Of a stretch of 64,000 nt of DNA, positions 1 to 7,767 are shown in pieces (positions within the stretch are counted from its first letter, which is position 1; each line of letters starts with the position of its first letter). The notes under the pieces were generated by a model. The model saw nothing but the letters and a program-made list of their open reading frames with translations, was not told the DNA's origin and ran no database searches. This DNA comes from Undibacterium sp049340185. GTDB taxonomy: Bacteria > Pseudomonadota > Gammaproteobacteria > Burkholderiales > Burkholderiaceae_D. Location of the stretch: assembly GCF_049340185.1 (NCBI RefSeq), contig NZ_JBMPPC010000002.1:634574-698573 (forward strand). The letters run 5' to 3'. Made by a program: the position numbers and the translations under genes.

Positions 1-404
1 CCCAGGCGCTTGATGATGGGCAAAATCGACATCAGTTCAGACGCCTCGCCCGAATACGAAATACCGATAAAGACATCTTGTGGTGTGATCATGCCCAGAT
101 CGCCGTGCGCAGCTTCTGCCGGATGCACGAACAAGGCGGGCGTACCGGTAGACGCAAAAGTGGCGGCGATCTTACGCGCAATATGGCCAGATTTACCAAT
201 ACCGGAGACCACCACACGCCCATGACAATGCAGCAGCAGTTGTGTTGCCATAGCGAAAGCAGCGCCATGATCATCAGACAGTCTGGCCTGCATCGCCTGT
301 ATCGCATCGGCTTCAATTTGCAGGGTTTCACAGGCCAGTTGCAATGCCCGGCTTGTTGCCGCTTCTGGAGCGACAGGGGAGGAAATAAGCTTAGAAGTAC
401 TCAT
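1..404 (-). CDS. kdsD: Arabinose-5-phosphate isomerase, KdsD/KpsF family (3' part outside window)
   Basis: Partial gene entering from the left edge; the first 134 codons are visible. The family converts ribulose 5-phosphate to arabinose 5-phosphate, the first step to the Kdo sugar of lipopolysaccharide. Visible is the start of the SIS sugar-isomerase domain, with VVVSGIGKSGHIARKIAATF followed by TGTPALFVHPAEAAHGDLGM and then ISYSGEASE, which is the typical phosphosugar-binding segment. ATG at 404-402 fits the family N-terminus. The gene is divergent from the antiporter gene at 524. The C-terminal CBS pair expected in this family cannot be checked. KpsF or GutQ naming is possible; KdsD is preferred because no capsule or glucitol genes are seen. 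Confidence 0.9.
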   Translation of the reverse strand, partial: MSTSKLISSPVAPEAATSRALQLACETLQIEADAIQAMQARLSDDHGAAFAMATQLLLHCHGRVVVSGIGKSGHIARKIAATFASTGTPALFVHPAEAAHGDLGMITPQDVFIGISYSGEASELMSILPIIKRL

Positions 405-484
405 TCCCAAAGTATAAACGAAATTGAGTAAGCAAAAACTCTGCCAGTTAATTGAGCTCAGATAAAGTTGCTGGAAGGTGAATA

Positions 485-504
485 TTGTTCGTTTTTTTGA
501 ACAA
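485..504. promoter_or_regulatory. Short inverted repeat in antiporter leader
   Basis: TTGTTC (485-490) and GAACAA (499-504) form a 6-bp inverted repeat around a T-rich 8-nt centre, ending 19 bases before the antiporter ATG, which has no clear Shine-Dalgarno. It could be an operator or a weak leader hairpin. The function is inference. Confidence 0.25.
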
Positions 505-523
505 CTAAGCAATAATAGTCACT

Positions 524-2506
524 ATGAATGCACTGGATATCACACTACTTTTGCTGGCAGCGTCCGTTCTTGGCGTCGTTGCTTTCCGCATGTTGCAATT
601 ACCACCCATGTTAGGTTATCTGGTGGTTGGCATCCTCATCGGTCCGTTTGGATTAGGTCTGGCACAAAATAGCAAAACCACAGAAGAACTCGCTGAGTTC
701 GGCGTAGTGTTTTTGATGTTTTCTATCGGTTTGGAATTTTCTCTGTCCAAACTAATGTCAATGCGCAATACCGTATTTGGACTGGGTCTGGCGCAGGTCG
801 TCCTCACCATCGCAACCAGTATCGGTTTTGGCCTGGTAGCGAGCTACTGGCTGCCGCATTATTTTCACATCGGCTGGGAAGCGGCATTTGCACTGGGGGG
901 CGCACTGGCAATGTCATCAACAGCTATTGTGTCCAAAATGCTCACGGAAAAACTGGAACTGGAAAGCCCGCACGGCAGAAAAATCATCAGCGTCCTGTTA
1001 TTTCAGGATCTGGCTGTTGTCCCTCTGTTAATTCTGGTACCAGCTCTGGCATCCAAATCGGGCAACCTGATCGAAACTCTGGCATGGGCTAGTGGCAAAG
1101 CCGCACTGATCCTGTTTCTACTCCTGTATCTGGGGCAAAAAATAATCCGGAGCTGGTTCAGCGTCGTGGTAAAGCGCCGCTCGCAAGAACTGTTCATGCT
1201 GAATCTCTTGCTGATTACGCTCGGTGCGGCCTGGCTGACTGAGCACGCGGGACTCTCAATGGCGCTTGGTGCCTTCGTCGCCGGGATGCTAATTTCTGAG
1301 ACAGAATACAAACATCAGGTCGAGGAAGACATCAAACCTTTCCGTGATGTTTTACTTGGCTTGTTTTTTATTACGATAGGCATGTTGCTGAACCTGCGCC
1401 TGGTATCAGAACATCTAGGACTGGTCAGCATACTGCTCATCGGCCCAGTGCTACTCAAATTTGCCCTGATCGCCGGGCTGACAAGGTTATTCGGCGGCAC
1501 GACCAGTGTGGCACTCCGGACTGGTCTGGGTCTTGCACAAGCCGGCGAGTTTGGTTTTGTCCTATTAAATCAGGCGGGCGGCCTGCATATGATTGACCCG
1601 TTGCTGGTTCAGCTAATCCTTGCCTCAATGGTGCTGTCAATGCTGGCGTCACCCTTCATTCTGGCGAAATCTGATGCCATCGTAATGAAGCTCTCTGCCA
1701 ATGAATGGATGATGCAGTCACTGGCGCTGACCCAAATCGCCTCACGCAGCATGAGCACAAAAAAACATGTGATCATTGCCGGCTTCGGCCGTAGCGGTCA
1801 GAGTCTGGCGCGCTTATTGGCAGAAGAAAAATTTGATTACCATGCACTCGATCTTGATCCTGATCGCATCCGCGAAGCCCAGGCCGCAGGTGCCAACGTG
1901 TCTTATGGCGATGCCGGGCGACGCGAGAGTCTGGTAGCCGCAGGTATTAAACGGGCAGCAGCTTTAGTGGTGACCTATACCGACACACCGTCAGCGCTAA
2001 AAATCCTGCACCTGGTACAAGAACTCAACCCCAGTCTGCCAGTGATCGTGCGTAGTCATGATGATACGGATCTGAATAAATTACGTGAGGCCGGCGCGAC
2101 GGAAGTCGTACCCGAATTAATGGAAGGCAGCCTGATGCTGGCATCCCACGCGCTGGTGCAGCTTGGCGTGCCGCTGCGTCGCGTAGTGCATCGTGTTCAG
2201 GCTGCCAGGGATGAGCGCTATGAATCGCTGCGCGGATTTTTCCACGGTGCCAGCGATCTGGCGGATGGTCCGGAAAACATGCAAATCCGTTTGCATACCG
2301 TGTTCCTGACCGAACGTGCCAAGGCCATCGGTAAAACCCTCAACGAATTAGAACTGGCGAATCTGGATGTGGATGTCTCTGCCGTCAGACGCGGCACCAA
2401 TCGCCTCGATCAAAGCAGAGAAATCATCTTGCAGGAAGCCGATGTCGTTGTCGTAAGGGGCACAGCAGAAGCAGTCGCAAGAGCCGAGCTGAGGCTGTTA
2501 AAATAG
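524..2506 (+). CDS. Kef-type monovalent cation:proton antiporter (CPA2) with TrkA domains
   Basis: A 660-residue inner-membrane protein of the KefB/KefC/YbaL type. Residues ~1-380 form about a dozen hydrophobic segments of the Na+/H+ exchanger fold. A Rossmann RCK/TrkA-N domain follows from ~residue 412, with the nucleotide motif GFGRSGQS, and the last ~90 residues look like a TrkA-C ligand domain. The family exchanges K+ (or Na+) for H+ and is often gated by nucleotide or glutathione adducts. The length is normal. ATG 524 is the only good start in frame. It is followed by apt at 205 bases. Which of KefB, KefC or YbaL it matches best cannot be decided by eye, so no symbol is given. Confidence 0.9.
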   Translation: MNALDITLLLLAASVLGVVAFRMLQLPPMLGYLVVGILIGPFGLGLAQNSKTTEELAEFGVVFLMFSIGLEFSLSKLMSMRNTVFGLGLAQVVLTIATSIGFGLVASYWLPHYFHIGWEAAFALGGALAMSSTAIVSKMLTEKLELESPHGRKIISVLLFQDLAVVPLLILVPALASKSGNLIETLAWASGKAALILFLLLYLGQKIIRSWFSVVVKRRSQELFMLNLLLITLGAAWLTEHAGLSMALGAFVAGMLISETEYKHQVEEDIKPFRDVLLGLFFITIGMLLNLRLVSEHLGLVSILLIGPVLLKFALIAGLTRLFGGTTSVALRTGLGLAQAGEFGFVLLNQAGGLHMIDPLLVQLILASMVLSMLASPFILAKSDAIVMKLSANEWMMQSLALTQIASRSMSTKKHVIIAGFGRSGQSLARLLAEEKFDYHALDLDPDRIREAQAAGANVSYGDAGRRESLVAAGIKRAAALVVTYTDTPSALKILHLVQELNPSLPVIVRSHDDTDLNKLREAGATEVVPELMEGSLMLASHALVQLGVPLRRVVHRVQAARDERYESLRGFFHGASDLADGPENMQIRLHTVFLTERAKAIGKTLNELELANLDVDVSAVRRGTNRLDQSREIILQEADVVVVRGTAEAVARAELRLLK

Positions 2507-2519
2507 CGGGTTATCTTTT

Positions 2520-2544
2520 AGAAGCTCCAACCAGAAGCTTCTTT
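2520..2544 (+). terminator. Possible weak terminator after antiporter gene
   Basis: AGAAGCT (2520-2526) pairs with AGCTTCT (2536-2542) around a 9-nt loop, followed by only a short T run. It lies 14 bases after the antiporter stop. The short stem and poor tail make this tentative. Confidence 0.4.
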
Positions 2545-2680
2545 AACTGACTATACATAACTGACAGAACATATACAAACTGTCCCCGCAGGCAGAGATA
2601 AGGCCACGGGGGGAGTTTTCTGAAAGTTCGGTCTAAACGATTGACACTCTGATCAAACATATCAGGATGAATCAATTCAA

Positions 2681-2686
2681 TATAAT
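2681..2686 (+). promoter_or_regulatory. Candidate -10 box for apt
   Basis: A perfect TATAAT lies 24 bases before the apt ATG. The -35 position (about 2658) holds only a weak match (CATATC). A TTGACA at 2641 is too far upstream to pair with it. Promoter assignment is inference. Confidence 0.35.
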
Positions 2687-2710
2687 CAATACCTTCAAGG
2701 ACAAGCTGTG

Positions 2711-3253
2711 ATGTTCAATCCATCCGACTACATTAAAGAACATATCCGCACTGTGGAGAACTGGCCGCAACAAGGCGTCATGTTCCGTGACATCACGCCA
2801 TTACTGCAAAATCCCAAAGTGTTCCGTGTCCTGATCGATATGTTTGTCCATCGCTATATGGATGCCAAACTCGATGTCGTCGCAGGCCTCGATGCACGCG
2901 GATTCATCATTGGTTCCGTGGTCGCCTACGAACTCAATCTCGGTTTTGTTCCTATCCGTAAAAAGGGCAAGTTACCGTTTCACACGGTCTCTGAACAATA
3001 TGAACTGGAATATGGCAGTGCAACGGTAGAGCTGCACTCTGACGCCTGCAAAGCAGGTGATCGCGTCGTCCTCATCGACGATCTGATCGCTACGGGTGGC
3101 ACCATGATGGCCGGCAAAAAATTGCTGGAGCGTTTGGGTGCAACGGTCGTCGAAGGTGCCGTCATCGTCGACTTGCCAGAGCTAGGCGGCTCAAAATTGA
3201 TTAAAGAAAGTGGCTTACCGGTGTATACGGTCTGCGATTTTGAAGGTCATTAG
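2711..3253 (+). CDS. apt: Adenine phosphoribosyltransferase
   Basis: Cytosolic purine salvage enzyme making AMP from adenine and PRPP. At 180 residues it has the usual length. It shows GLDARGFIIG near residue 60 and the PRPP-binding loop VVLIDDLIATGGT near residue 120, with IRKKGKLP between them, all typical of Apt. ATG 2711 is preceded directly by an in-frame GTG at 2708; the ATG is chosen as the more usual start. It is followed by a strong bidirectional terminator shared with the convergent alkane monooxygenase gene. Confidence 0.95.
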   Translation: MFNPSDYIKEHIRTVENWPQQGVMFRDITPLLQNPKVFRVLIDMFVHRYMDAKLDVVAGLDARGFIIGSVVAYELNLGFVPIRKKGKLPFHTVSEQYELEYGSATVELHSDACKAGDRVVLIDDLIATGGTMMAGKKLLERLGATVVEGAVIVDLPELGGSKLIKESGLPVYTVCDFEGH

Positions 3254-3320
3254 ACGGTATCGATACATTGGCCAAAGAAGAACAAACAAATAAGAACCGC
3301 TAAACCAGCGGAGCAAATAA

Positions 3321-3357
3321 AAAAGAGCAAGTTCCTGTAGGAACTTGCTCTTTTTTT
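3321..3357. terminator. Bidirectional intrinsic terminator, apt / alkB
   Basis: A perfect 15-bp stem (3321-3335 with 3340-3354) has the tetraloop TGTA, with an A run on the left and a T run on the right. It can stop transcription of apt (plus) and of the convergent alkB gene (minus). Confidence 0.9.
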
Positions 3358-4476
3358 CTACTGCTCTGCCACAGGTTCTTGCACTTGCCTCACATGAGCA
3401 GGAATACGCGGATGAATAATCCGGAACCACAACGGCGGGCAAAAAGACAGCATCACCATCGCGCCATACCCGCCTGGCAACTGCGGCGCATCTTCAAAAT
3501 GGCGCAACTCCTGATAACACCGGGATGCGTACGCATGATGATCAGAATGCCGGGCCAGATTCATCAAAAACCAATTCATCAGCCGGTAGCTCGAATTCCA
3601 AGAATGCTCTGGCCGGACGCGCTCATAACCATTCCCGGTGCGCTGCCTGGTTAATCCATAATGTTCAACATAATTGATTGCCTCCAGCTCGCAAAAAGCC
3701 ACTACCGACTGGCCGATAAAAAATACCACACCAATCCAGCCAAAGAAGACAAAAGCGACAAGCGCAAACAACATCGAGATCATTGACCATAACAAGACCT
3801 CATTACGCCACCAAGGCAATTCGCGCTTCCTGAGCCGTTTTGCCTCCAGCAGCCAGGCATTACGCGTGTTGTGCCACACTGCCTTAGGGATAAACGCATA
3901 GACGGTCTGACCGAGTTTGGCAGACGACGCATCAAGCGGGGTCGAGACATTGACATGATGTCCATACACGTGTTCGATCTTAAAACCACCGTAGCACACT
4001 GAGGATAACAAAGTACCGCCGACCCATTGCTCCAACCGGGTCGGCTTGTGGATCAACTCATGCGCCACCGTAATCGCCAGCGTACCAGATACCGCGCCGA
4101 CAGACAGAATCCAGCCTGCCTGTCCTATCCAGTTAAAATTCGCCGTCGTAAACACATGGAGCCCCCACCACAGCGACAAAAGCTGCACAGGCAAGGCCGC
4201 GAGTGCGATCCACCGGTATAAGGGAATCGTCCGCACGTTCTCAGCGGGTTGGGAAGTATCTTTACCGACCAGATAATCAATCGCCGTCAAAATGCCATAC
4301 ATCACAAACACGGGCCAGAATGCGAACAAATTCGGCATTTGACTTGCCTGACCGAAACGCAGGGCGTCAAACAGGGAAAGAGGAATGGTCAGAATTAAAA
4401 GAAAACGTAAAGGCCATAACCAGCGCGCAACAAATGTGGTACCGGGCGGATTCAGCATAGGGCTAGTGTGGGACAT
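3358..4476 (-). CDS. alkB: Alkane 1-monooxygenase (AlkB-type membrane diiron hydroxylase)
   Basis: A 372-residue integral membrane protein of the fatty acid desaturase/hydroxylase superfamily. It carries the family's histidine boxes in order: HELIHK, then HVYGHH with VNVSTPLDASSA, then NYVEHYGL, and LARHSDHHAYASRCYQELRH. NYVEHYGL with RHSDHH is the signature of alkane hydroxylases, which oxidise medium-chain alkanes to 1-alkanols with electrons from rubredoxin. ATG 4476 is chosen over the upstream ATG 4518 because GAAGG lies just before it. No rubredoxin, rubredoxin reductase or AlkS-like regulator gene is in the window, so the electron donor must be encoded elsewhere. The true substrate is unknown. 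It is not the DNA repair protein also called AlkB. Confidence 0.9.
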   Translation of the reverse strand: MSHTSPMLNPPGTTFVARWLWPLRFLLILTIPLSLFDALRFGQASQMPNLFAFWPVFVMYGILTAIDYLVGKDTSQPAENVRTIPLYRWIALAALPVQLLSLWWGLHVFTTANFNWIGQAGWILSVGAVSGTLAITVAHELIHKPTRLEQWVGGTLLSSVCYGGFKIEHVYGHHVNVSTPLDASSAKLGQTVYAFIPKAVWHNTRNAWLLEAKRLRKRELPWWRNEVLLWSMISMLFALVAFVFFGWIGVVFFIGQSVVAFCELEAINYVEHYGLTRQRTGNGYERVRPEHSWNSSYRLMNWFLMNLARHSDHHAYASRCYQELRHFEDAPQLPGGYGAMVMLSFCPPLWFRIIHPRIPAHVRQVQEPVAEQ

Positions 4477-4648
4477 CGACGCACCTTCACATTCAGGAAT
4501 AGAAATTACACGTATCAATATAGCACCAAAACTTCATTGATTTTCGCTGATTCATTTGCTTGCCAGCTTGACACTCAATGGCCAGGATGAACCGCTAACA
4601 ATGCAAGTGCCGTGAATTAAAGTGATGAATTTCAGCCTGCTTTTGCGC

Positions 4649-4654
4649 TATAAT
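4649..4654 (+). promoter_or_regulatory. Candidate -10 box for the ahcY transcript
   Basis: A perfect TATAAT ends 7 bases before the first paired base of the SAH riboswitch, which would place the transcript start at the 5' edge of the aptamer. The -35 match (TGAATT, 4626-4631) is weak. Confidence 0.55.
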
Positions 4655-4661
4655 CGCGGCA

Positions 4662-4735
4662 ATCCGAGGAGCGTTGCGACGAAATCAAGCTATTTCGCCA
4701 GGCTCGGATGGTCAACACCGCAACTGCGCTCACGT
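4662..4735 (+). ncRNA. SAH riboswitch (S-adenosylhomocysteine sensing)
   Basis: The leader matches the known SAH aptamer. ATCCGAG (4662-4668) pairs with CTCGGAT (4703-4709). GAGCGTTGCGAC is the conserved core segment. CGAAAT/ATTTCG (4680-4685, 4692-4697) forms the variable hairpin. CGCAACTGCGCTCAC (from 4719) supplies the second strand and the pseudoknot. In the family, SAH binding turns on expression of SAH-removal genes, and here it directly precedes ahcY. How ligand binding controls output here (ribosome site release or antitermination) is not settled; the ribosome site GAAAGGAGG begins only 16 bases after the aptamer, which fits translational control. Confidence 0.93.
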
Positions 4736-4764
4736 TACTTTTTTCACTTTGAAAGGAGGGCGTG

Positions 4765-6213
4765 ATGAACGCCACTGCCATGACTACCGCTACCACCACT
4801 GCACCTACAGCAGCAACAACTTCCCAAGATTTTTTCGTCGCCGATATCAGCTTAGCCAACTGGGGTCGTAAAGAAATCCAGATCGCAGAAACAGAAATGC
4901 CAGGTCTGATGGCAATTCGTGAAGAATTCGCTGCCAGCCAACCATTAAAAGGCGCTCGCATTACCGGCTCCTTGCACATGACGATCCAAACTGCGGTACT
5001 GATCGAAACGCTGAACGCACTCGGGGCACAAGTACGCTGGGCCTCCTGCAATATCTACTCCACGCAAGATCATGCGGCTGCGGCAATCGCTGCGGGCGGC
5101 ACGCCAGTATTCGCATTCAAAGGTGAAAACCTGGATGAATATTGGGATTTCACACACCGTATTTTTGAATGGACCGACGGTGGTTATTCCAACATGATTT
5201 TGGATGACGGCGGCGACGCAACCTTGCTGCTGCACCTCGGCACACGTGCAGAGAAAGATATTTCTGTTCTGGCAAACCCGGGCTCAGAAGAAGAGATCTG
5301 CCTCTTCAATGCGATCAAATCTCACCTCAAGACTGACCCAACCTGGTACTCCAAACGTCTGGCCGCGATCAAAGGCGTGACCGAGGAAACGACTACCGGC
5401 GTGCATCGTTTGTACCAGATGCATAAAGAAGGCAAACTCGCCTTCCCGGCCATCAACGTCAACGATTCCGTCACCAAATCCAAGTTCGACAACTTATATG
5501 GCTGCCGTGAATCTTTAGTCGATGGCATCAAGCGCGCAACCGACGTCATGATCGCCGGTAAAGTGGCGGTCATCGCTGGCTATGGTGACGTAGGCAAAGG
5601 TTCTGCACAAGCAATGCGTGCCCTGTCTGCGCAAGTCTGGGTAACAGAAATCGATCCTATCTGCGCATTGCAGGCAGCGATGGAAGGCTATCGCGTTGTG
5701 ACCATGGAATATGCAGCGGAACACGGCGACATTTTCGTGACGACAACAGGCAATTACCACGTTATCAGTCATGCCCACATGCTGAAGATGAAAGACCAGG
5801 CCATCGTCTGCAACATCGGTCACTTCGATAATGAAATCGACGTCGCCGCACTGAAGCAATACACCTGGGAAAACATCAAGCCGCAAGTCGATCACGTGAT
5901 CTTCCCTGACGGCAAACGCATCATCCTGCTGGCAGAAGGTCGTCTGGTCAATCTGGGCTGCGGTACCGGCCACCCATCTTATGTGATGAGCTCGTCTTTC
6001 GCGAATCAAACCATCGCGCAAATCGAACTATTCATCAACAATGACAAATACCCGGTCGGCGTCTACACATTGCCAAAACATCTGGACGAAAAAGTCGCTC
6101 GCCTGCAATTGAAAAAACTCAATGCCCAGTTAAGCGAACTGACAGATGAGCAAGCAGCGTATATCGGTGTCAGCAAAAATGGCCCTTACAAGCCAGAGCA
6201 ATATCGTTATTAA
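4765..6213 (+). CDS. ahcY: S-adenosyl-L-homocysteine hydrolase
   Basis: Cytosolic NAD-dependent enzyme that splits S-adenosylhomocysteine into homocysteine and adenosine, relieving product inhibition of methyltransferases. At 482 residues it is the longer bacterial type. It shows SLHMTIQTAVLIETL near residue 70, the NAD-binding GYGDVGKG near residue 275, CNIGHFDNEID, and the conserved C-terminus KPEQYRY. A strong ribosome site GAAAGGAGG lies 5 bases before ATG 4765; the in-frame GTG at 4762 is less well spaced. It is the first gene of a riboswitch-led run with a small membrane protein and metF. Confidence 0.97.
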   Translation: MNATAMTTATTTAPTAATTSQDFFVADISLANWGRKEIQIAETEMPGLMAIREEFAASQPLKGARITGSLHMTIQTAVLIETLNALGAQVRWASCNIYSTQDHAAAAIAAGGTPVFAFKGENLDEYWDFTHRIFEWTDGGYSNMILDDGGDATLLLHLGTRAEKDISVLANPGSEEEICLFNAIKSHLKTDPTWYSKRLAAIKGVTEETTTGVHRLYQMHKEGKLAFPAINVNDSVTKSKFDNLYGCRESLVDGIKRATDVMIAGKVAVIAGYGDVGKGSAQAMRALSAQVWVTEIDPICALQAAMEGYRVVTMEYAAEHGDIFVTTTGNYHVISHAHMLKMKDQAIVCNIGHFDNEIDVAALKQYTWENIKPQVDHVIFPDGKRIILLAEGRLVNLGCGTGHPSYVMSSSFANQTIAQIELFINNDKYPVGVYTLPKHLDEKVARLQLKKLNAQLSELTDEQAAYIGVSKNGPYKPEQYRY

Positions 6214-6251
6214 TCTCTGGTATTAATCTCTAGCATTACGTTGAACGCAGC

Positions 6252-6280
6252 CCCCCCTCAAATTATTGAGGAGGGGTTTT
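6252..6280 (+). terminator. Hairpin with T tail after ahcY
   Basis: CCCC-C-CTCAA (6252-6261) pairs with TTGAG-G-GGGG (6266-6276) around ATTA, with one bulged A, followed by TTTT. It looks like an intrinsic terminator 38 bases after ahcY and may reduce, rather than abolish, transcription into the next two genes. Confidence 0.75.
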
Positions 6281-6327
6281 ACACTGCGGTATTATGTGCA
6301 CCTCACATCATCTCAACTGGAGAACTC

Positions 6328-6669
6328 ATGCGTCTGCTAGCCACCTGGATCATTAACGGCCTTGCCTTACTCGCCCTACCCTACCTCATGCATTCTGTGT
6401 CCATCGACAGCTTTGCTACCGCTCTGGTTGTTGCGTTAGTACTAGGTTTTGTGAATACCATCATCCGTCCTATCCTCGTGATTCTGACACTTCCCGTCAC
6501 GGTTATTTCGATGGGACTCTTCATCTTCGTGATCAACGGTCTGATGTTCTGGGCAGTCGCTAACATGGTCAACGGATTTCATGTCGCCGGATTTTGGGCC
6601 GCCGTCGGTGGTGCTTTGCTCTATAGCGTGATCTCCTGGACGCTCTCAACTTTACTTCTGCAAAAATAA
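6328..6669 (+). CDS. Small membrane protein, phage holin superfamily IV type (PF04020-like)
   Basis: A 113-residue protein with about four hydrophobic helices, beginning MRLLATWIINGLALLALPYL and including FVNTIIRPILVILTLP, which is characteristic of the YvlD-like family annotated as phage holin family 4_2. These are chromosomal membrane proteins of unknown role; no phage genes are near. ATG 6328 is chosen for its ribosome site GGAGA, rather than an upstream TTG at 6241 that would run through the terminator. The stop overlaps the metF start by one base (TAATG), so it is probably translationally coupled to metF. Confidence 0.85.
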   Translation: MRLLATWIINGLALLALPYLMHSVSIDSFATALVVALVLGFVNTIIRPILVILTLPVTVISMGLFIFVINGLMFWAVANMVNGFHVAGFWAAVGGALLYSVISWTLSTLLLQK

Positions 6670-7496
6670 TGTCTTCCCATAATTTCAGCATTGAATTTTT
6701 CCCGCCAAAAACTGCAGAAGGCGCAGAAAAATTGCGCGTCACCCGTGCCAAGCTCGCCGAACTGCAACCGAAGTATTTTTCAGTCACCTTCGGTGCTGGC
6801 GGTACGACACAGCAAGGAACTCTGGATACCGTCGTCGAGATCCGTAAAGAAGGTTATGCCGCGGCACCGCACCTGTCCTGCGTCGGCGGCACACGTGAAT
6901 CGATCCGTGACATCCTCAAGCAATATCAGGCGCACGACATACACCGCCTGGTCGCTTTACGCGGTGATCTGCCCAGCGGTTACGGCGCAGCGGGTGAATT
7001 CCGCTATGCAAATGAACTGGTCGAATTTATCCGCGCCGAAACCGGTGACTGGTTCCATATCGAAGTCGCCGCCTATCCGGAAATGCATCCGCAAGCACGC
7101 TCGCCACAAGACGACTTGCACAGCTTCGTACGTAAAATGAATGCCGGCGCCAACGCGGCTATCACCCAATATTTTTATAACGCTGACGCCTATTTTCAGT
7201 TTGTCGAACTTGCTCAAAAAGCAGGCGTCACCGCCCCTATCGTGGCCGGCATCATGCCCATCACCAACAGCAGTCAATTAATGCGCTTCTCAGAAATGTG
7301 TGGCGCAGAAATTCCGCGCTGGGTTCGTTTAAAACTAGCTAGCTTCGGTGACGACACTGCCTCGATTAAAGCCTTTGGTTTGGACGTCGTCACACAGCTC
7401 TGCGAGCGACTGCTGGCAGGTGGCGCACCGGGTCTGCATTTCTACTCGCTGAATCAAGCTGCGGCGACTACGGCGATCTGGCAAAGGCTGGTGTAA
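6669..7496 (+). CDS. metF: Methylenetetrahydrofolate reductase
   Basis: Flavin enzyme reducing 5,10-methylene-THF to 5-methyl-THF, the methyl donor for regenerating methionine from the homocysteine that AhcY releases. The 275-residue TIM-barrel protein opens with FSIEFFPPKTAEG, continues with FSVTFGAGGTT, and has VALRGDLP near residue 97 and the FAD-contact region AYPEMHP, all typical of MetF. ATG 6669 overlaps the preceding stop by one base. Grouping with ahcY makes a methyl-cycle unit that the SAH riboswitch may control in part. Confidence 0.95.
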   Translation: MSSHNFSIEFFPPKTAEGAEKLRVTRAKLAELQPKYFSVTFGAGGTTQQGTLDTVVEIRKEGYAAAPHLSCVGGTRESIRDILKQYQAHDIHRLVALRGDLPSGYGAAGEFRYANELVEFIRAETGDWFHIEVAAYPEMHPQARSPQDDLHSFVRKMNAGANAAITQYFYNADAYFQFVELAQKAGVTAPIVAGIMPITNSSQLMRFSEMCGAEIPRWVRLKLASFGDDTASIKAFGLDVVTQLCERLLAGGAPGLHFYSLNQAAATTAIWQRLV

Positions 7497-7539
7497 TTTT
7501 TCGTCTAAGTTTGATCAGGTTTTTTAGTCCTCCAAAATA

Positions 7540-7607
7540 GAATCCGCAATCCGGATGCGGTTTTTCAAGCATTTTCGCGCCACAACCCGCATGAACATTG
7601 CGTGACT
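7540..7607. repeat. Palindromic intergenic repeat, family 1, copy A
   Basis: About 68 bp after metF, starting GAATCCGCAAT. Arms CGCAAT/ATTGCG and ATGCGG/CCGCAT pair around a centre containing AAGCATTTTC. Its ends and centre match copies at 11803 and 26585. It lies between convergent metF and the M16 protease gene. Confidence 0.75.
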
Positions 7608-7662
7608 GCTGTTGAAACTGGCGTCAATCTGACGTCAGTTTGATACAAGATCGATAAGAATA

Positions 7663-7698
7663 AAAAAGGCAGAACCCGTTACTGAGTTCTGCCTTTTT
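7663..7698. terminator. Bidirectional intrinsic terminator, metF / M16 protease
   Basis: A 13-bp stem AAAAAGGCAGAAC (7663-7675) with GTTCTGCCTTTTT (7686-7698) around a 10-nt loop, with A and T runs at the flanks, between convergent genes. Confidence 0.9.
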
Positions 7699-7767
7699 AT
7701 CGTTCTGCTTGCAACAAGAGTGCGGCATACATCGACATCATGCCCGCACCCACTCGCTAGCACATGA

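Noticed and set aside
6328..6669. Prophage remnant suggested by the holin-like protein
   Set aside because: No other phage gene, integrase or att site is near; this family is commonly chromosomal and the gene is embedded between ahcY and metF.
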